A stretch of DNA of 64,000 nt, taken from Zhaonella formicivorans (GTDB lineage Bacteria; Bacillota; DUOV01; Zhaonellaceae). The stretch is taken from the NCBI RefSeq assembly GCF_004353525.1, contig NZ_CP085524.1, positions 248,001-312,000 on the forward strand. Reading direction: 5' to 3'. This document shows, in pieces, positions 26,593 to 35,755 of this stretch (position 1 is the first letter of the stretch; each line of letters opens with the position of its first letter). The position numbers were made by a program, and so were the translations under genes. The notes under the pieces were generated by a model that ran no database searches, was not told the origin of the DNA, and saw only the letters and a program-made list of their open reading frames with translations.

Positions 26593-27078
26593 ATGCTAAT
26601 AGGCGTTTTGTCGGATACCCATATTCCTCGGCGGTCGAAAAGTTTGCCCCCTATACTTTGGAAGGGTTTAGAGGGAGTGGATTTAATTTTGCATGCCGGC
26701 GACATTAACCAGCCTGACTTGTTGGACGAGCTGGGCTTAATAGCACCTGTACATGCGGTCTTAGGCAACACTGACCCTTACGAACTGCAAATTAAACTTC
26801 CTTTAACCAAGGTACTGCAATTGGGAAGGTTTAAAGTAGGTCTGGTTCACGGTGACGGGATTGGCGGAAGGACGGTGGACCGGGCTGCCCAGGCGTTCCA
26901 AAGGCCGGATCTGGATATTGTTATTTTTGGGCACAGCCACCAGCCTTACTGCGCTTTTCACGGCAAGACCCTCTTTTTCAACCCTGGTTCTCCCACGGAT
27001 AAAAGAATTATGCCTTATTATTCTTACGGGCTGATTAGGCTGGAGGAGGAGATCAAGGCTGAGTTGATCTGTTTTTAA
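26593..27078 (+). CDS. YfcE/MJ0936-type metallophosphoesterase
   Basis: 161 residues of the calcineurin-like phosphoesterase fold: GVLSDTHIPRR, LHAGDI, LGNTD, VHGD and FGHSHQPY are the metal-binding segments in the expected order. YfcE-like enzymes hydrolyse phosphodiesters in vitro; the cellular substrate is unknown. Follows trmL by 10 bases with AAGGAGGA as ribosome site. Confidence 0.92.
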   Translation: MLIGVLSDTHIPRRSKSLPPILWKGLEGVDLILHAGDINQPDLLDELGLIAPVHAVLGNTDPYELQIKLPLTKVLQLGRFKVGLVHGDGIGGRTVDRAAQAFQRPDLDIVIFGHSHQPYCAFHGKTLFFNPGSPTDKRIMPYYSYGLIRLEEEIKAELICF

Positions 27079-27197
27079 ATTTTCCGGCAGGACTTTTAAA
27101 TTTCTTGTGGAATAGTCCATACTAGAACAGGCACCGTTGTTGCCGTTGCAGAATATTTTATACTGTCAGTATCATCTATCCCGTCAAGGTGTAATGG

Positions 27198-27761
27198 ATG
27201 AAGAGGATTGCTGAACTCTTTGGGGAAAGCCAAGTCATTGCTGCAGTACGCAGTGAGGAACAATTGCGCCAAGCGGTGAATTCGCCTGTGGCGGCAATTT
27301 TTCTCTTGCACGGGGACATTAATGTTTTGTTAGATTATGTAGACTATGCCAAAGGCCATAATAAAGCTGTTTTTCCCCATATGGATTTAATGGCTGGTAT
27401 AGCAGGGGATAAAGCAGGAGTGGAGTATGTGGCAAGGGAGGTTGCTCCTGATGGCATTATTACTACCCGCAGCAATTTGATTAAAGCTGCAAGAAAACAA
27501 GGGCTGCTGACCATTCAGCGACTTTTCCTGGTTGATTCTACAGCTGTGGAGACTGGTATACATGCAGTGCTGGAAAACCAGCCTGATGCCGTGGAAGTCA
27601 TGCCGGGTATTTTGCCCAAAGTGGTGGCCAAAATCAAAGATAGGATTACGCAGCCGGTGATCGCCGGGGGCCTGATTGAAGACAAAGAAGAGATAGAGCA
27701 GGTACTTGCTGCGGGAGCGCAGGCAGTATCTGTAGGCAATCCCAAACTATGGGCTAATTGA
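27198..27761 (+). CDS. glpP: Glycerol uptake operon antiterminator
   Basis: 187-residue GlpP. In Bacillus subtilis it binds glycerol-3-phosphate and the leader RNA of glp transcripts to allow read-through of a terminator. Signatures: VIAAVRSEEQL near the start, PHMDLMAGIAGDKAGVEY, PDGIITTRSNLI, PDAVEVMPGILPK and PVIAGGLI. It lies directly upstream of a strong terminator and glpABC. A promoter-like TTGTTG-16-TATACT lies about 40 bases before it. Confidence 0.95.
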   Translation: MKRIAELFGESQVIAAVRSEEQLRQAVNSPVAAIFLLHGDINVLLDYVDYAKGHNKAVFPHMDLMAGIAGDKAGVEYVAREVAPDGIITTRSNLIKAARKQGLLTIQRLFLVDSTAVETGIHAVLENQPDAVEVMPGILPKVVAKIKDRITQPVIAGGLIEDKEEIEQVLAAGAQAVSVGNPKLWAN

Positions 27762-27787
27762 ATAAACAATGTGGTGGAGAAACGGAG

Positions 27788-27838
27788 AACCGCAAGCTAA
27801 GAGGTTACTTAATAACCTCTGCTTGCGGTTTTTATTTT
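27788..27838 (+). terminator. Long intrinsic terminator between glpP and glpABC, possible GlpP target
   Basis: Ten base pairs (AACCGCAAGC / GCTTGCGGTT) extended by eight more (AGAGGTTA / TAACCTCT) around a five-base loop, then TTTTTATTTT. It lies 27 bases after glpP and about 210 bases before glpA. It either simply ends glpP or is the antitermination site GlpP acts on; sequence alone does not decide. Confidence 0.9.
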
Positions 27839-27840
27839 CC

Positions 27841-28014
27841 AGTCACCAGCTGACCATAAGCCGTGTCCTTAGTCCTTGGCAGCGGCTTACGCCGAGTTAT
27901 TAGTCATTATGATAGCCAATGGGTAATTGTTGAGAGATGATGGCTGATAGCTGAAAGCTGAAAACTAACGGCTAACGACGGCGATAGCTTGCTGGTGACT
28001 GAGGACTGGTGACT
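27841..28014. repeat. Dispersed intergenic repeat, full copy in the glpA leader
   Basis: Bounded by AGTCACCAGC (27841) and GCTGGTGACT (27991), with GCTGATAGCTGAAAGCTGA-like repeats and a second ACTGGTGACTT at 28004. It fills the gap between the glpP terminator and the glpA ribosome site (GGGAGG, 28034). Confidence 0.75.
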
Positions 28015-28047
28015 TAATGCAAAATTTGCACCCGGGAGGTTATTGGG

Positions 28048-29583
28048 ATGGAAACTCAAGCAGTAGTGATTGGTGGAGGAATTACCGGAGCAGGTATTCT
28101 GCGGGACTTGGCTATGCGGGGGATTGAGGCGGTGTTGATTGAAAAAGGTGATTTATGTAACGGCACCTCAGCCCGTTTTCATGGTTTGCTGCACAGCGGT
28201 GCTCGGTACGCTGTCACTGACCCTGCTTCTGCCGTGGAGTGTATTCAGGAAAACACTATTTTAAAGAGAACGGCAGGCCATTGTATCGAAGAGACCGGCG
28301 GGGTATTCATTCAGCTTGCCGATGATGACCCTGGCTTTGTAGCCCAGTGGCTTAAAGCATGTAAGCAGTGCGGCATTGCAACTTCAGAAATTGATCCTAC
28401 AGAACTGCTTCGGGCGGAGCCTGGCCTTAGTCCCTTGATAAAAAGGGCTTTCCGGGTACCCGATGGGGCGGTGGATGGCTTCCGTTTGGTTGAGGAAAAT
28501 GTCTTAGCCGCTAAAAGCTATGGCGCAAAAGCTTTGACCTATACGGAAGCTGTGGGGATAGTAACTGCGGGTGGCAGGATTACAGGGGTTAAAGTACGGG
28601 AGCGGTCCGGACAGGAAAAAATCATAAACTGCCAGGTAGTTATCAATGCTGCGGGTCCCTGGGCAGGGAAAGTGGCTGCTCTTGCAGGAGTGAAACTCGA
28701 CATAATTGCCAACAAGGGGACTCTATTGGTTTTTAACCACCGTTTGACCAACTGCATTATCAACCGCTGCCAACCTCCGGGCGATGGCGATATTTTTGTA
28801 CCCCATCATACGGTTTCCATCTATGGAACTACTTCCAAAAATGTAAGCGGGCCTGAAGATGATAAGGCTACCTTCAAGGAGGTAGAGAGGCTTTTAACCA
28901 TTGGTCGGCAAATGCTTCCTGCAATGGAACAGGCCAGGATTCTCAGAGCTTTTGCCGGAATAAGGCCATTATACCATCCGGGATATACAGAGTATGAAAA
29001 TCAGGGGCGAGAGGTAACCAGGAATTTTTTTGTGATTGATCATGAGGACCGGGATGAGTTAAAAGGCCTGATTTCCATTGTAGGGGGCAAATTTACTACT
29101 TACCGTTTAATGGCAGAAAAAACTGTAGACTTGGCAGCCGCCAAACTAGGCAATTCTGTGCCTTGCCGCACTGCACTGGAACCACTGCCCGGGTACAGCG
29201 GGCTAAACCCTGACGAACCTACTGAGCGTCAAGAAGGGCAAGTGGTGTGCGAATGCGAGCAAATTACGGAAAGCCAGCTGCAAGTAGTAATTGCCGGTAA
29301 CAGGCAAATAAACCTCAACGATTTAAGGCGAAAGACCAGGTTAGGAATGGGGACCTGCCAGGGTACTTTCTGCGCTTACCGTGCTCTCGGAATCATTGCC
29401 AAAATGCACAGGCTGCCTGCAGAGGAAGTCAAGAACTTGCTTTACGAATTTATTGGAGAAAGATGGAAGGGTATGATCCCTGTTTTATGGGGGCAAACAC
29501 TGCAAGAAGCGGAACTGATGCGCCATGTTTATTCAAACATACTATGTGTAGAGGGGTTGGACGAGAGCTATGAGGAGATTTGA
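28048..29583 (+). CDS. glpA: Anaerobic glycerol-3-phosphate dehydrogenase subunit A
   Basis: 511-residue FAD protein that oxidises glycerol-3-phosphate to dihydroxyacetone phosphate. FAD-binding VVIGGGITGAGILRDLAMRG at the N-terminus, GTSARFHGLLHSGARYA, and GGKFTTYRLMAEK. A C-terminal BFD-like [2Fe-2S] domain with CECEQIT and GTCQGTFC cysteines distinguishes GlpA from aerobic GlpD. Together with glpB and glpC, whose starts overlap in sequence, it forms the membrane-associated complex used with anaerobic acceptors. Confidence 0.95.
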   Translation: METQAVVIGGGITGAGILRDLAMRGIEAVLIEKGDLCNGTSARFHGLLHSGARYAVTDPASAVECIQENTILKRTAGHCIEETGGVFIQLADDDPGFVAQWLKACKQCGIATSEIDPTELLRAEPGLSPLIKRAFRVPDGAVDGFRLVEENVLAAKSYGAKALTYTEAVGIVTAGGRITGVKVRERSGQEKIINCQVVINAAGPWAGKVAALAGVKLDIIANKGTLLVFNHRLTNCIINRCQPPGDGDIFVPHHTVSIYGTTSKNVSGPEDDKATFKEVERLLTIGRQMLPAMEQARILRAFAGIRPLYHPGYTEYENQGREVTRNFFVIDHEDRDELKGLISIVGGKFTTYRLMAEKTVDLAAAKLGNSVPCRTALEPLPGYSGLNPDEPTERQEGQVVCECEQITESQLQVVIAGNRQINLNDLRRKTRLGMGTCQGTFCAYRALGIIAKMHRLPAEEVKNLLYEFIGERWKGMIPVLWGQTLQEAELMRHVYSNILCVEGLDESYEEI

Positions 29584-30898
29584 CACCGTCGTTATTGGCG
29601 GGGGACTGGCGGGGATAATGGCTGCCCTGTCAGCTAAGACAGAGCGTAATAGGGTACTGCTGGTAGCCAAAGGATATGGGAGTTTTTATCACGGCCCAGG
29701 GGTCATAGACCTGCTGGGTAGCAGCGCGGCAAAGCCGGGAAAGAAGATAGTTAAGCCGTTTCAGGAAATAAACAAACTGCACCAGGTGCATCCTTACTCC
29801 AAGTTAGGCTTGGAAACTGTTAAAGAAGCTTTAACAAATTTAAGCGAACAGCTTAAATTTGTTAATTATCCTTTGGAAGGCGGTAAAACTAATATGCTGC
29901 TTCCAACGGCTCTGGGCAGCATCAGGCCAACTTGTCTTGCTCCGACCGCCTTGGCCAATGGCGATTTAAACCATGGGGGAGATATATTAATAGCGGGGAT
30001 AGAAGGTTTCCATTACTTTAATGCGTTATTGGCAACTGAGAACCTTAAGCAAAATTTAAAAAGGCTGGGTAAGGAGCAAAAAGTAGAGTGTTGTACTCTG
30101 GAATTGACTTTCAATAGGAAACGACCTCTTTCTGCCTATGACTTGGCCCTATGGTTCGACCAACATGGGGACATAGGTTTCCTTGCAGAACAGCTGCGGC
30201 CAAGGTTAGGCACGGCAGAAAGGGTAGGTTTTCCGGCAGTTTTGGGCCTTACCAAGCATTCCGCTATTTTAAAGCAACTAGAACAGGAATTGGGCAGGGA
30301 AGTGTTTGAGATACCAACCCTTCCGCCTTGTGTTCCCGGAATAAGGCTCCACAGGTCCCTTATCACCTTATTACAGAAAAAAGGAATAGCAATAGTAACT
30401 GGCTATCCGGTAGCAGACTTTGTTTCGCGGGATAGGGTTATCAAACAGATTACCGTTCATAGCCCAGGAAGACATATGGAATATCAAGGGAGTAAATATA
30501 TTCTGGCCACAGGGGGCCTGGTTGGCGGAGGACTCGTTGCCGGCTCCGGCTGGGTGCAAGAAACCATATTCAAGTTGCCTGTGGCGTATATCCCGGGAGT
30601 AGAAAGCTGGAGCAGGGATAAGTTATTTCACCCCAAAGGACAGCCTTATGCCCATTTCGGAGTAATGGTCAATACGCAAATGCAACCTGTCGATCATCAG
30701 GGGACTGTTTGCTTTACCAACCTCTACGCTGCGGGAAACATTCTGGCCCATAGCGATCCGCTGGCGGAAAAGAGCAGCGGAGGTATTGACATAGCAACAG
30801 GCTTTGCTGCGGGGATGCAGTGCAGGGGGGAGGGAATGAACCATGAACTGCAGAGAGAATTTTCCGGCGGACCTGTGCTTAAAGTGCAGCATTTGTAA
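29570..30898 (+). CDS. glpB: Anaerobic glycerol-3-phosphate dehydrogenase subunit B
   Basis: 442-residue flavoprotein with an N-terminal dinucleotide-binding motif (VVIGGGLAGIMAAL) and a second nucleotide-binding region near the C-terminus (YAAGNILAHSDPLAEKSSGG). It overlaps glpA by 14 bases and glpC by 56. In the complex it relays electrons between GlpA and GlpC. Confidence 0.93.
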   Translation: MRRFDTVVIGGGLAGIMAALSAKTERNRVLLVAKGYGSFYHGPGVIDLLGSSAAKPGKKIVKPFQEINKLHQVHPYSKLGLETVKEALTNLSEQLKFVNYPLEGGKTNMLLPTALGSIRPTCLAPTALANGDLNHGGDILIAGIEGFHYFNALLATENLKQNLKRLGKEQKVECCTLELTFNRKRPLSAYDLALWFDQHGDIGFLAEQLRPRLGTAERVGFPAVLGLTKHSAILKQLEQELGREVFEIPTLPPCVPGIRLHRSLITLLQKKGIAIVTGYPVADFVSRDRVIKQITVHSPGRHMEYQGSKYILATGGLVGGGLVAGSGWVQETIFKLPVAYIPGVESWSRDKLFHPKGQPYAHFGVMVNTQMQPVDHQGTVCFTNLYAAGNILAHSDPLAEKSSGGIDIATGFAAGMQCRGEGMNHELQREFSGGPVLKVQHL

Positions 30899-32039
30899 TG
30901 CGGTCTGCCCGGTATATGCAGTGGAGAATAGTTTCTTGGGACCTAAATTCGTTGGGCCTGAATTGGCACGGCTTTCCAAAAGTAAAAGCGTCCAAAGTAC
31001 TACAGTGGAATATTGCTCCGGGTGCCGCCAGTGCGAGCTGGCTTGTCCGGCCGGTGTAAAAATTACGAGTCTTGCACAAGATGCAAAAGTATTATCAGTA
31101 AAAGCAAAAGGCATTCCTTTGCGCGATAGAATTTTAGGCCATAACCAGTGGGTGAGCGGGATGGCTTCCCGGGTGGCACCTTTAACCAACCTGGCGTTAC
31201 GCTCCAATGTGCTGCGCTGTATTGCGGAAAAAGTTGCCGGCATAAAAAACAGACCGTTTCCTGTTTATCATTTCCCCTTTAGGTATAGGCCGATGGAAAT
31301 TAAAGAGCCAAAAGGTAAAGTCGCCTATTTTATCGGCTGTTATGGCCGGTATATTGGTACAGCCGTTGCTCTGTCAGTTGTCCGGGTGTTCGAAACCTGT
31401 GGCATTAAGGTAGTTGTACCGCCTCAAAAATGCTGTGGAGTTCCTTTATTAGCAAATGGTCTTGTGGAAGAAGCCAGGAAAAATGCTTTCTATAATATTA
31501 AAGTACTATCGGAGCTTATAGCACGGGGGTATGAAGTAGTAACTTCCTGTCCCAGCTGTGCTTTGAGTTTAAGGGACGAATACATGCATCATCTCAACCT
31601 GCCTGAAGCTTCCAACGTGGCAAATAAGGTCTACGATGCCGCCGAATATCTGCTCAAAGTAGATAGCGAAACAGGTTTAGGAGTTGAGTTTGAAAGTGGC
31701 GGTAAGCGTTATTTTTACCACCAACCCTGCCATGCCAAGGCTTTGGGAATAGGGTTGCCTGCAGTTGAATTGCTGGGATTGCTTCCCGGTCTTAAGCTGG
31801 AAATCAGGGAACAAAAATGTTGCGGACAGGCCGGTACGTATGGGTTTAAAAAAGAAAAGTATCCAATTTCTCAGGCAATCGGTCGTAGCCTTTTTATGGA
31901 GGTAAAAGAAAGCAATGTTGACGGTATTATTACGGAATGCGGGATGTGCGCAATGCAATTGGACCACGGTACTGGCAAAAAAACATATCATCCTTTGGAA
32001 ATATTTAATAGTGCGCTAATGGTACCTCACAAGAAATAA
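30843..32039 (+). CDS. glpC: Anaerobic glycerol-3-phosphate dehydrogenase subunit C
   Basis: 398-residue iron-sulfur, membrane-anchoring subunit. Two 4Fe-4S sets, CLKCSICNAVCP (residue 12) and CSGCRQCELACP (about 59), then two CCG domains (QKCCGVPLL and QKCCGQAGTYG) as in heterodisulfide reductase B and quinone-linked subunits. Start ATG at 30843 inside the 3' end of glpB, with GGGGGGAGGGA eight bases upstream. Ends the glpABC operon. Confidence 0.94.
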   Translation: MNCRENFPADLCLKCSICNAVCPVYAVENSFLGPKFVGPELARLSKSKSVQSTTVEYCSGCRQCELACPAGVKITSLAQDAKVLSVKAKGIPLRDRILGHNQWVSGMASRVAPLTNLALRSNVLRCIAEKVAGIKNRPFPVYHFPFRYRPMEIKEPKGKVAYFIGCYGRYIGTAVALSVVRVFETCGIKVVVPPQKCCGVPLLANGLVEEARKNAFYNIKVLSELIARGYEVVTSCPSCALSLRDEYMHHLNLPEASNVANKVYDAAEYLLKVDSETGLGVEFESGGKRYFYHQPCHAKALGIGLPAVELLGLLPGLKLEIREQKCCGQAGTYGFKKEKYPISQAIGRSLFMEVKESNVDGIITECGMCAMQLDHGTGKKTYHPLEIFNSALMVPHKK

Positions 32040-32131
32040 ACAAGCAGGTATAGGACTTACAACGTCGAAAAAATATTAGCAACTTTCATCTGGAACGATA
32101 TCAGCGCCGTTAAAGCTTAGGGGGTAATATT

Positions 32132-33580
32132 GTGGAACTGGAAAAGTTGCGTGCCTTGGAACAGGAAAATAGGTGGCTAAAAACTGTTCTGGATGCTATC
32201 CATGAAGGAGTACAGCTTAGCAACAAGGAGGGTGTTACGGTTTTTTATAACCGCGCCTGTGAACGTTTTGAAGGTTTGCGCAGGGAAGATGTGGTAGGGA
32301 AAAAAATTACAGAAGTATATGACGTGACAGAAGAAACCAGTACCCAGCTCAATGTGTTGCGCACGGGAGTGCCTGTAGTAGAACAGTATCACCAGTATTA
32401 TACCGTGGATGGCAAAAGGGTTGATGTAATTGCCAGCACATATCCCTATTACGAAGGAAATGAGATAGTAGGGGTTTACTCTATTAACCGCGATGTTACC
32501 AAAATGAAGGAGTTCATGGCCAGAACCATTGAACTGCAAAGGCATCTAAGTGCGGGAAAAAAGAATGACAGTAGAAGCAACGGCACCAGGTTTAGTTTTG
32601 CAGATATTATCGGGAACAGCGATGTAATCAAGCAGGTCATTGCTGCGGCCCAGAAGATTGCCAGAAACAATTCTTCTGTTTTAATTTATGGTGAAACCGG
32701 TACCGGCAAAGAACTTTTTGCCCAAAGCATTCATAATGCCAGTCTATATGCTGACGGTCCTTTTATCGCCATCAACTGTGCTGCTATTCCGGAGACTTTG
32801 CTGGAAAGTCTGCTGTTTGGAACAGTAAAAGGCGCTTTTACAGGGGCGGTGGAAGCTCCCGGACTCTTCGAACAGGCGGAAAACGGCACTCTATTTTTAG
32901 ATGAACTCAATTCAATGGGGTTACACCTGCAGGCCAAGCTGCTCAGGGTTATTCAGGACAAATCCATCAGAAGGATTGGCGATAACACCCAAAGAACAGT
33001 GAATTGCCGGATAATCAGCTCAACCAACAAGGATCCCTTGGAGGCTGTCAGGGATGGGCAGATCAGGCAGGATCTTTATTACCGGTTATCAGCGGTTACT
33101 TTACACCTCCCCCCTCTTAGAGAAAGAATTGAAGATGTGGCAGTTTTGAGCAGCTATTTTTTGCAAAAATACAATAAACAATTCGGCACATCCATTGTAA
33201 GCATATCAGAGCAACTGCTGGATCTATTCATGAAGCACCCTTGGCCTGGAAACGTCAGGGAATTGGAGCATGTGATCGAAAGCGCAATGAATATGGTTGA
33301 TTCAGAGGAAAAAACTCTAACGCTTTCTCATTTGCCTCTATATTTAAGGAAAAGGTTTACGGGCCAGATTCATAATTACCAAGCCCAGGTAAAACCGGGC
33401 GGCAAACTCAACGAAATACTGCAAGAAGTTGAAAAGAAAATCATCGAAGATACATTGCGTAAAAATGGAGGAAATATATCGCAAACCGCCCAGGACCTGG
33501 GCATTTTTAGACAAGCATTACAGTATAGGATAAAAAGATACAACATTAAGATAGATGCACTAAAACGTACTTCTTTGTAG
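32132..33580 (+). CDS. PAS-domain sigma-54 dependent transcriptional activator
   Basis: 482 residues: PAS sensor domain (about 15-128, IHEGVQLSNKEG and YSINRDVT), AAA+ domain (about 158-385) with Walker A GETGTGKE, the sigma-54 contact loop GAFTGA, Walker B TLFLDEL and an arginine finger region RQDLYYRLS, then a Fis-type helix-turn-helix at the C-terminus (NISQTAQDLGIFRQALQYRIKRY). It lies just upstream of a gene with a consensus sigma-54 promoter and GCAAT-N5-ATTGC repeats, so it very probably controls the transporter and methyltransferase genes to its right. The PAS ligand is unknown. Start: GTG at 32132. Confidence 0.94.
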   Translation: MELEKLRALEQENRWLKTVLDAIHEGVQLSNKEGVTVFYNRACERFEGLRREDVVGKKITEVYDVTEETSTQLNVLRTGVPVVEQYHQYYTVDGKRVDVIASTYPYYEGNEIVGVYSINRDVTKMKEFMARTIELQRHLSAGKKNDSRSNGTRFSFADIIGNSDVIKQVIAAAQKIARNNSSVLIYGETGTGKELFAQSIHNASLYADGPFIAINCAAIPETLLESLLFGTVKGAFTGAVEAPGLFEQAENGTLFLDELNSMGLHLQAKLLRVIQDKSIRRIGDNTQRTVNCRIISSTNKDPLEAVRDGQIRQDLYYRLSAVTLHLPPLRERIEDVAVLSSYFLQKYNKQFGTSIVSISEQLLDLFMKHPWPGNVRELEHVIESAMNMVDSEEKTLTLSHLPLYLRKRFTGQIHNYQAQVKPGGKLNEILQEVEKKIIEDTLRKNGGNISQTAQDLGIFRQALQYRIKRYNIKIDALKRTSL

Positions 33581-33592
33581 CCCAGGCGCAAT

Positions 33593-33678
33593 GCAATTAC
33601 CCGTTGCGGAGCAATAATATTTTGCTGGATAAATTGCTGTTATTTATTGGCGCAATAATTGATGCAATATTAGATTGC
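33593..33678. promoter_or_regulatory. Enhancer sites (GCAAT-N5-ATTGC) for the sigma-54 activator
   Basis: Three inverted repeats of the same form: 33593-33607 (GCAAT/GTTGC), 33611-33625 (GCAAT/TTTGC) and the perfect 33664-33678 (GCAAT attag ATTGC). They lie 107-192 bases upstream of the sigma-54 promoter, the usual enhancer distance. The same motif recurs before the second sigma-54 promoter at 38235. Confidence 0.75.
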
Positions 33679-33784
33679 GTTACCATATGTGTTTTTACAA
33701 ATTTTTCCGACGTGAATTTTTTGAATAGTATACAATAGCCTTAAAATTTCAAGGATTTCAGAATTTTAAGCAAAGCCCTCAACC

Positions 33785-33800
33785 TGGCATGTTTTTTGCA
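33785..33800 (+). promoter_or_regulatory. Sigma-54 promoter of the BCCT transporter gene
   Basis: TGGCATG-TTTT-TTGCA, a full match to the -24/-12 consensus TGGCAYR-N4-TTGCW. It lies 183 bases upstream of the BCCT start codon. Confidence 0.88.
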
Positions 33801-33868
33801 TATTAATTTAAGCAGGGTAGTTTGTTCCAGTTTTTATAAGAAGCAGGAATTGATTGAAAGTATTCCCA

Positions 33869-33903
33869 TAGAAAGAGGTGATCAAAGTGGATAATAACCT
33901 GTA
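33869..33903 (+). other. Extended ribosome site with a five-codon frame in the BCCT leader
   Basis: AGAGGTGATC, near-perfect anti-SD pairing, precedes GTG and a frame of only five codons ending TAG. It may be a leader peptide or a relic of a lost gene; the real BCCT start lies 80 bases downstream with its own AAAGGGG. Confidence 0.3.
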
Positions 33904-33982
33904 GTAAACCGGTCTCACTGCCCTTTGAGCTTATAATGAAACAAAAGCTTTAAAAGATTCTTTACATGAAAGGGGAATTTCA

Positions 33983-35569
33983 GTGAAAAATATCAGAACA
34001 TTTGTGTTTTGGCCGGCGTTCTTATTATTATTATCTTCTTTATTATTGAATTTTGCCAATAAGGATATGTTTGTACAATTAGTAACCGGTGCAAACAACT
34101 GGTTAATTGCTAATTTCGGCTGGGGTTTTAGCTGGGCAGCTTTTTTGGCTCTAATAACGGTTATCATAGCTTATGTTTCACCGCTTGGTAATGTAAAATT
34201 AGGTGGTCCCGATGCCAAACCAATGCTCGACAAAAAGAACTGGTTTGCGATTACTCTTTGTACAACGCTTGCTGCAGGTATCCTGTTCTGGGGGACAGCA
34301 GAACCCATCTATCATATTTCTTCCCCTCCGCAGTCATTAGGGTATGAACCTTTTTCTCCTGAAGCTATCAAGTTTGCAATGGAAACCATGTATTTGCATT
34401 GGACATTTGTGCCGTATGCTCTTTATACCATACTTACCCTTACATTTGCTTTCGCTTATTTCAATATGAAAAAGTCTTTCAGTATAGGCTCACAAATTGC
34501 GCCTCTGCTTGGAAACAAGGAAAATAATGGGCTAAATACTGTTATCGATGCTATTTGTCTTTGGGGTATCGGTGCAGGCATGGCTGCTTCCTTCGGAACA
34601 TCTATCATGAATATGGGCGGAGCCATCAACTCGATTACAGGTATTCCCAGCGGCCCGACCACATGGCTAGTTCTGGCTGCTTTGGGTGTTACTGTGTTTG
34701 TTATTTCCGCTAGCTCCGGTTTAATGAAAGGAATTAAACTGCTCTCCGACATTAACATGAAGGTTTATTACGTCATTATAGCTATCGTGTTCATTTTCGG
34801 ACCTACTGCATACATGCTTAATTTAGGGACGGAAGCTTTTGGCGGCTTTTTAACTCATCTTTTTGAAAAGAGTTTATTTACCGGCGCGGCGGCAGGGGAT
34901 CAATGGCCCCAGTGGTGGACAACCTTCTACTGGGCGAACTGGATTGCCTGGGCGCCTGTTTCGGCAGTTTTCTTGGCCAGGATTTCATACGGTTATACAG
35001 TGAGAGATTTAATCCAGATGAACCTGATCTTGCCTGGAATTTTCAGTGCTGTTTGGATGACTATTTTCAGCGGGACCTCAATCTATATGCATACACATGG
35101 AGTTGTTGATCTGGTCCAAGTCTTAAATACTGTTGGGCCCGAGGGTATAGCATATGCAATTTTACGGCAGTTCCCTCTGGCAGGTCTGATCATTCCTTTC
35201 TTCCTGTTTATCGTGTTCATTACGTTTGTTACTGCCGCTGACTCAACTACAAACGCAATGGCAGCATTAAGTTCAACAGGGATTACACCGGAAAATCCGG
35301 AAGCATCTACTGTGCTTAAAGCAATTTGGGGAATCAGTGTCGGTGCATTGGCCTGGATTATGATTAGTATTCTTGGTATTAATGGCATTAAAATGCTCTC
35401 TAATTTAGGTGGTTTTATTGGAACATTTTTAGTATTCGGTGCAGTAATAAGCTTGTTTATTTTGATCAGCAAGCATGAAAAACTTAACGTATATAGTAAC
35501 CGTACCAACAATAGCAACACGAAGGAAGCACCGGCAGTAATTAGTCAAGGCAATAACCTTAATATGTAG
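33983..35569 (+). CDS. BCCT family betaine/carnitine/choline transporter
   Basis: 528 residues with 12 predicted membrane helices. The family's Trp-rich signature is present: WWTTFYWANWIAWAPVSAVF followed by LARISYG. Imports quaternary ammonium compounds such as glycine betaine, choline or carnitine, by ion symport or antiport. Start: GTG at 33983 after AAAGGGG. It is driven by a consensus sigma-54 promoter, so it is an induced catabolic importer rather than a general osmoprotection system, which fits the MttB genes next to it. Confidence 0.94.
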   Translation: MKNIRTFVFWPAFLLLLSSLLLNFANKDMFVQLVTGANNWLIANFGWGFSWAAFLALITVIIAYVSPLGNVKLGGPDAKPMLDKKNWFAITLCTTLAAGILFWGTAEPIYHISSPPQSLGYEPFSPEAIKFAMETMYLHWTFVPYALYTILTLTFAFAYFNMKKSFSIGSQIAPLLGNKENNGLNTVIDAICLWGIGAGMAASFGTSIMNMGGAINSITGIPSGPTTWLVLAALGVTVFVISASSGLMKGIKLLSDINMKVYYVIIAIVFIFGPTAYMLNLGTEAFGGFLTHLFEKSLFTGAAAGDQWPQWWTTFYWANWIAWAPVSAVFLARISYGYTVRDLIQMNLILPGIFSAVWMTIFSGTSIYMHTHGVVDLVQVLNTVGPEGIAYAILRQFPLAGLIIPFFLFIVFITFVTAADSTTNAMAALSSTGITPENPEASTVLKAIWGISVGALAWIMISILGINGIKMLSNLGGFIGTFLVFGAVISLFILISKHEKLNVYSNRTNNSNTKEAPAVISQGNNLNM

Positions 35570-35599
35570 TTAAATAATTCATAGTCTGAAAGTTATTGT

Positions 35600-35629
35600 A
35601 AAAACCAGTACCAACAGGTTCTGGTTTTT
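35600..35629 (+). terminator. Intrinsic terminator after the BCCT gene
   Basis: AAAACCAG-t-ACC / GGT-t-CTGGTTTT hairpin followed by a T run, 31 bases after the BCCT stop. Read-through would be needed to express the next MttB gene from the same sigma-54 promoter. Confidence 0.8.
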
Positions 35630-35755
35630 GCACTGTATTGAGGGATTGAGAGCTCGTTGCTATAACAACATGTTTATGGCAGCGCTAGTGGCCCGACTAA
35701 AGAGTATGGATTGGCTTTTGTAATATTTTCTAATAAACATTGGAAGTGATGGCTG

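Noticed and set aside
27990-28020. Third sigma-54 promoter before glpA (TGGTGACTTAATGCA)
   Set aside because: The GG-to-GC spacing is one base short, and the sequence is part of the dispersed repeat family.
32088-32106. Sigma-54-like element before the activator gene (TGGAACG-ATAT-CAGCG)
   Set aside because: Only the GG and GC dinucleotides match; the rest deviates and no enhancer repeats lie upstream, so autoregulation is not supported.
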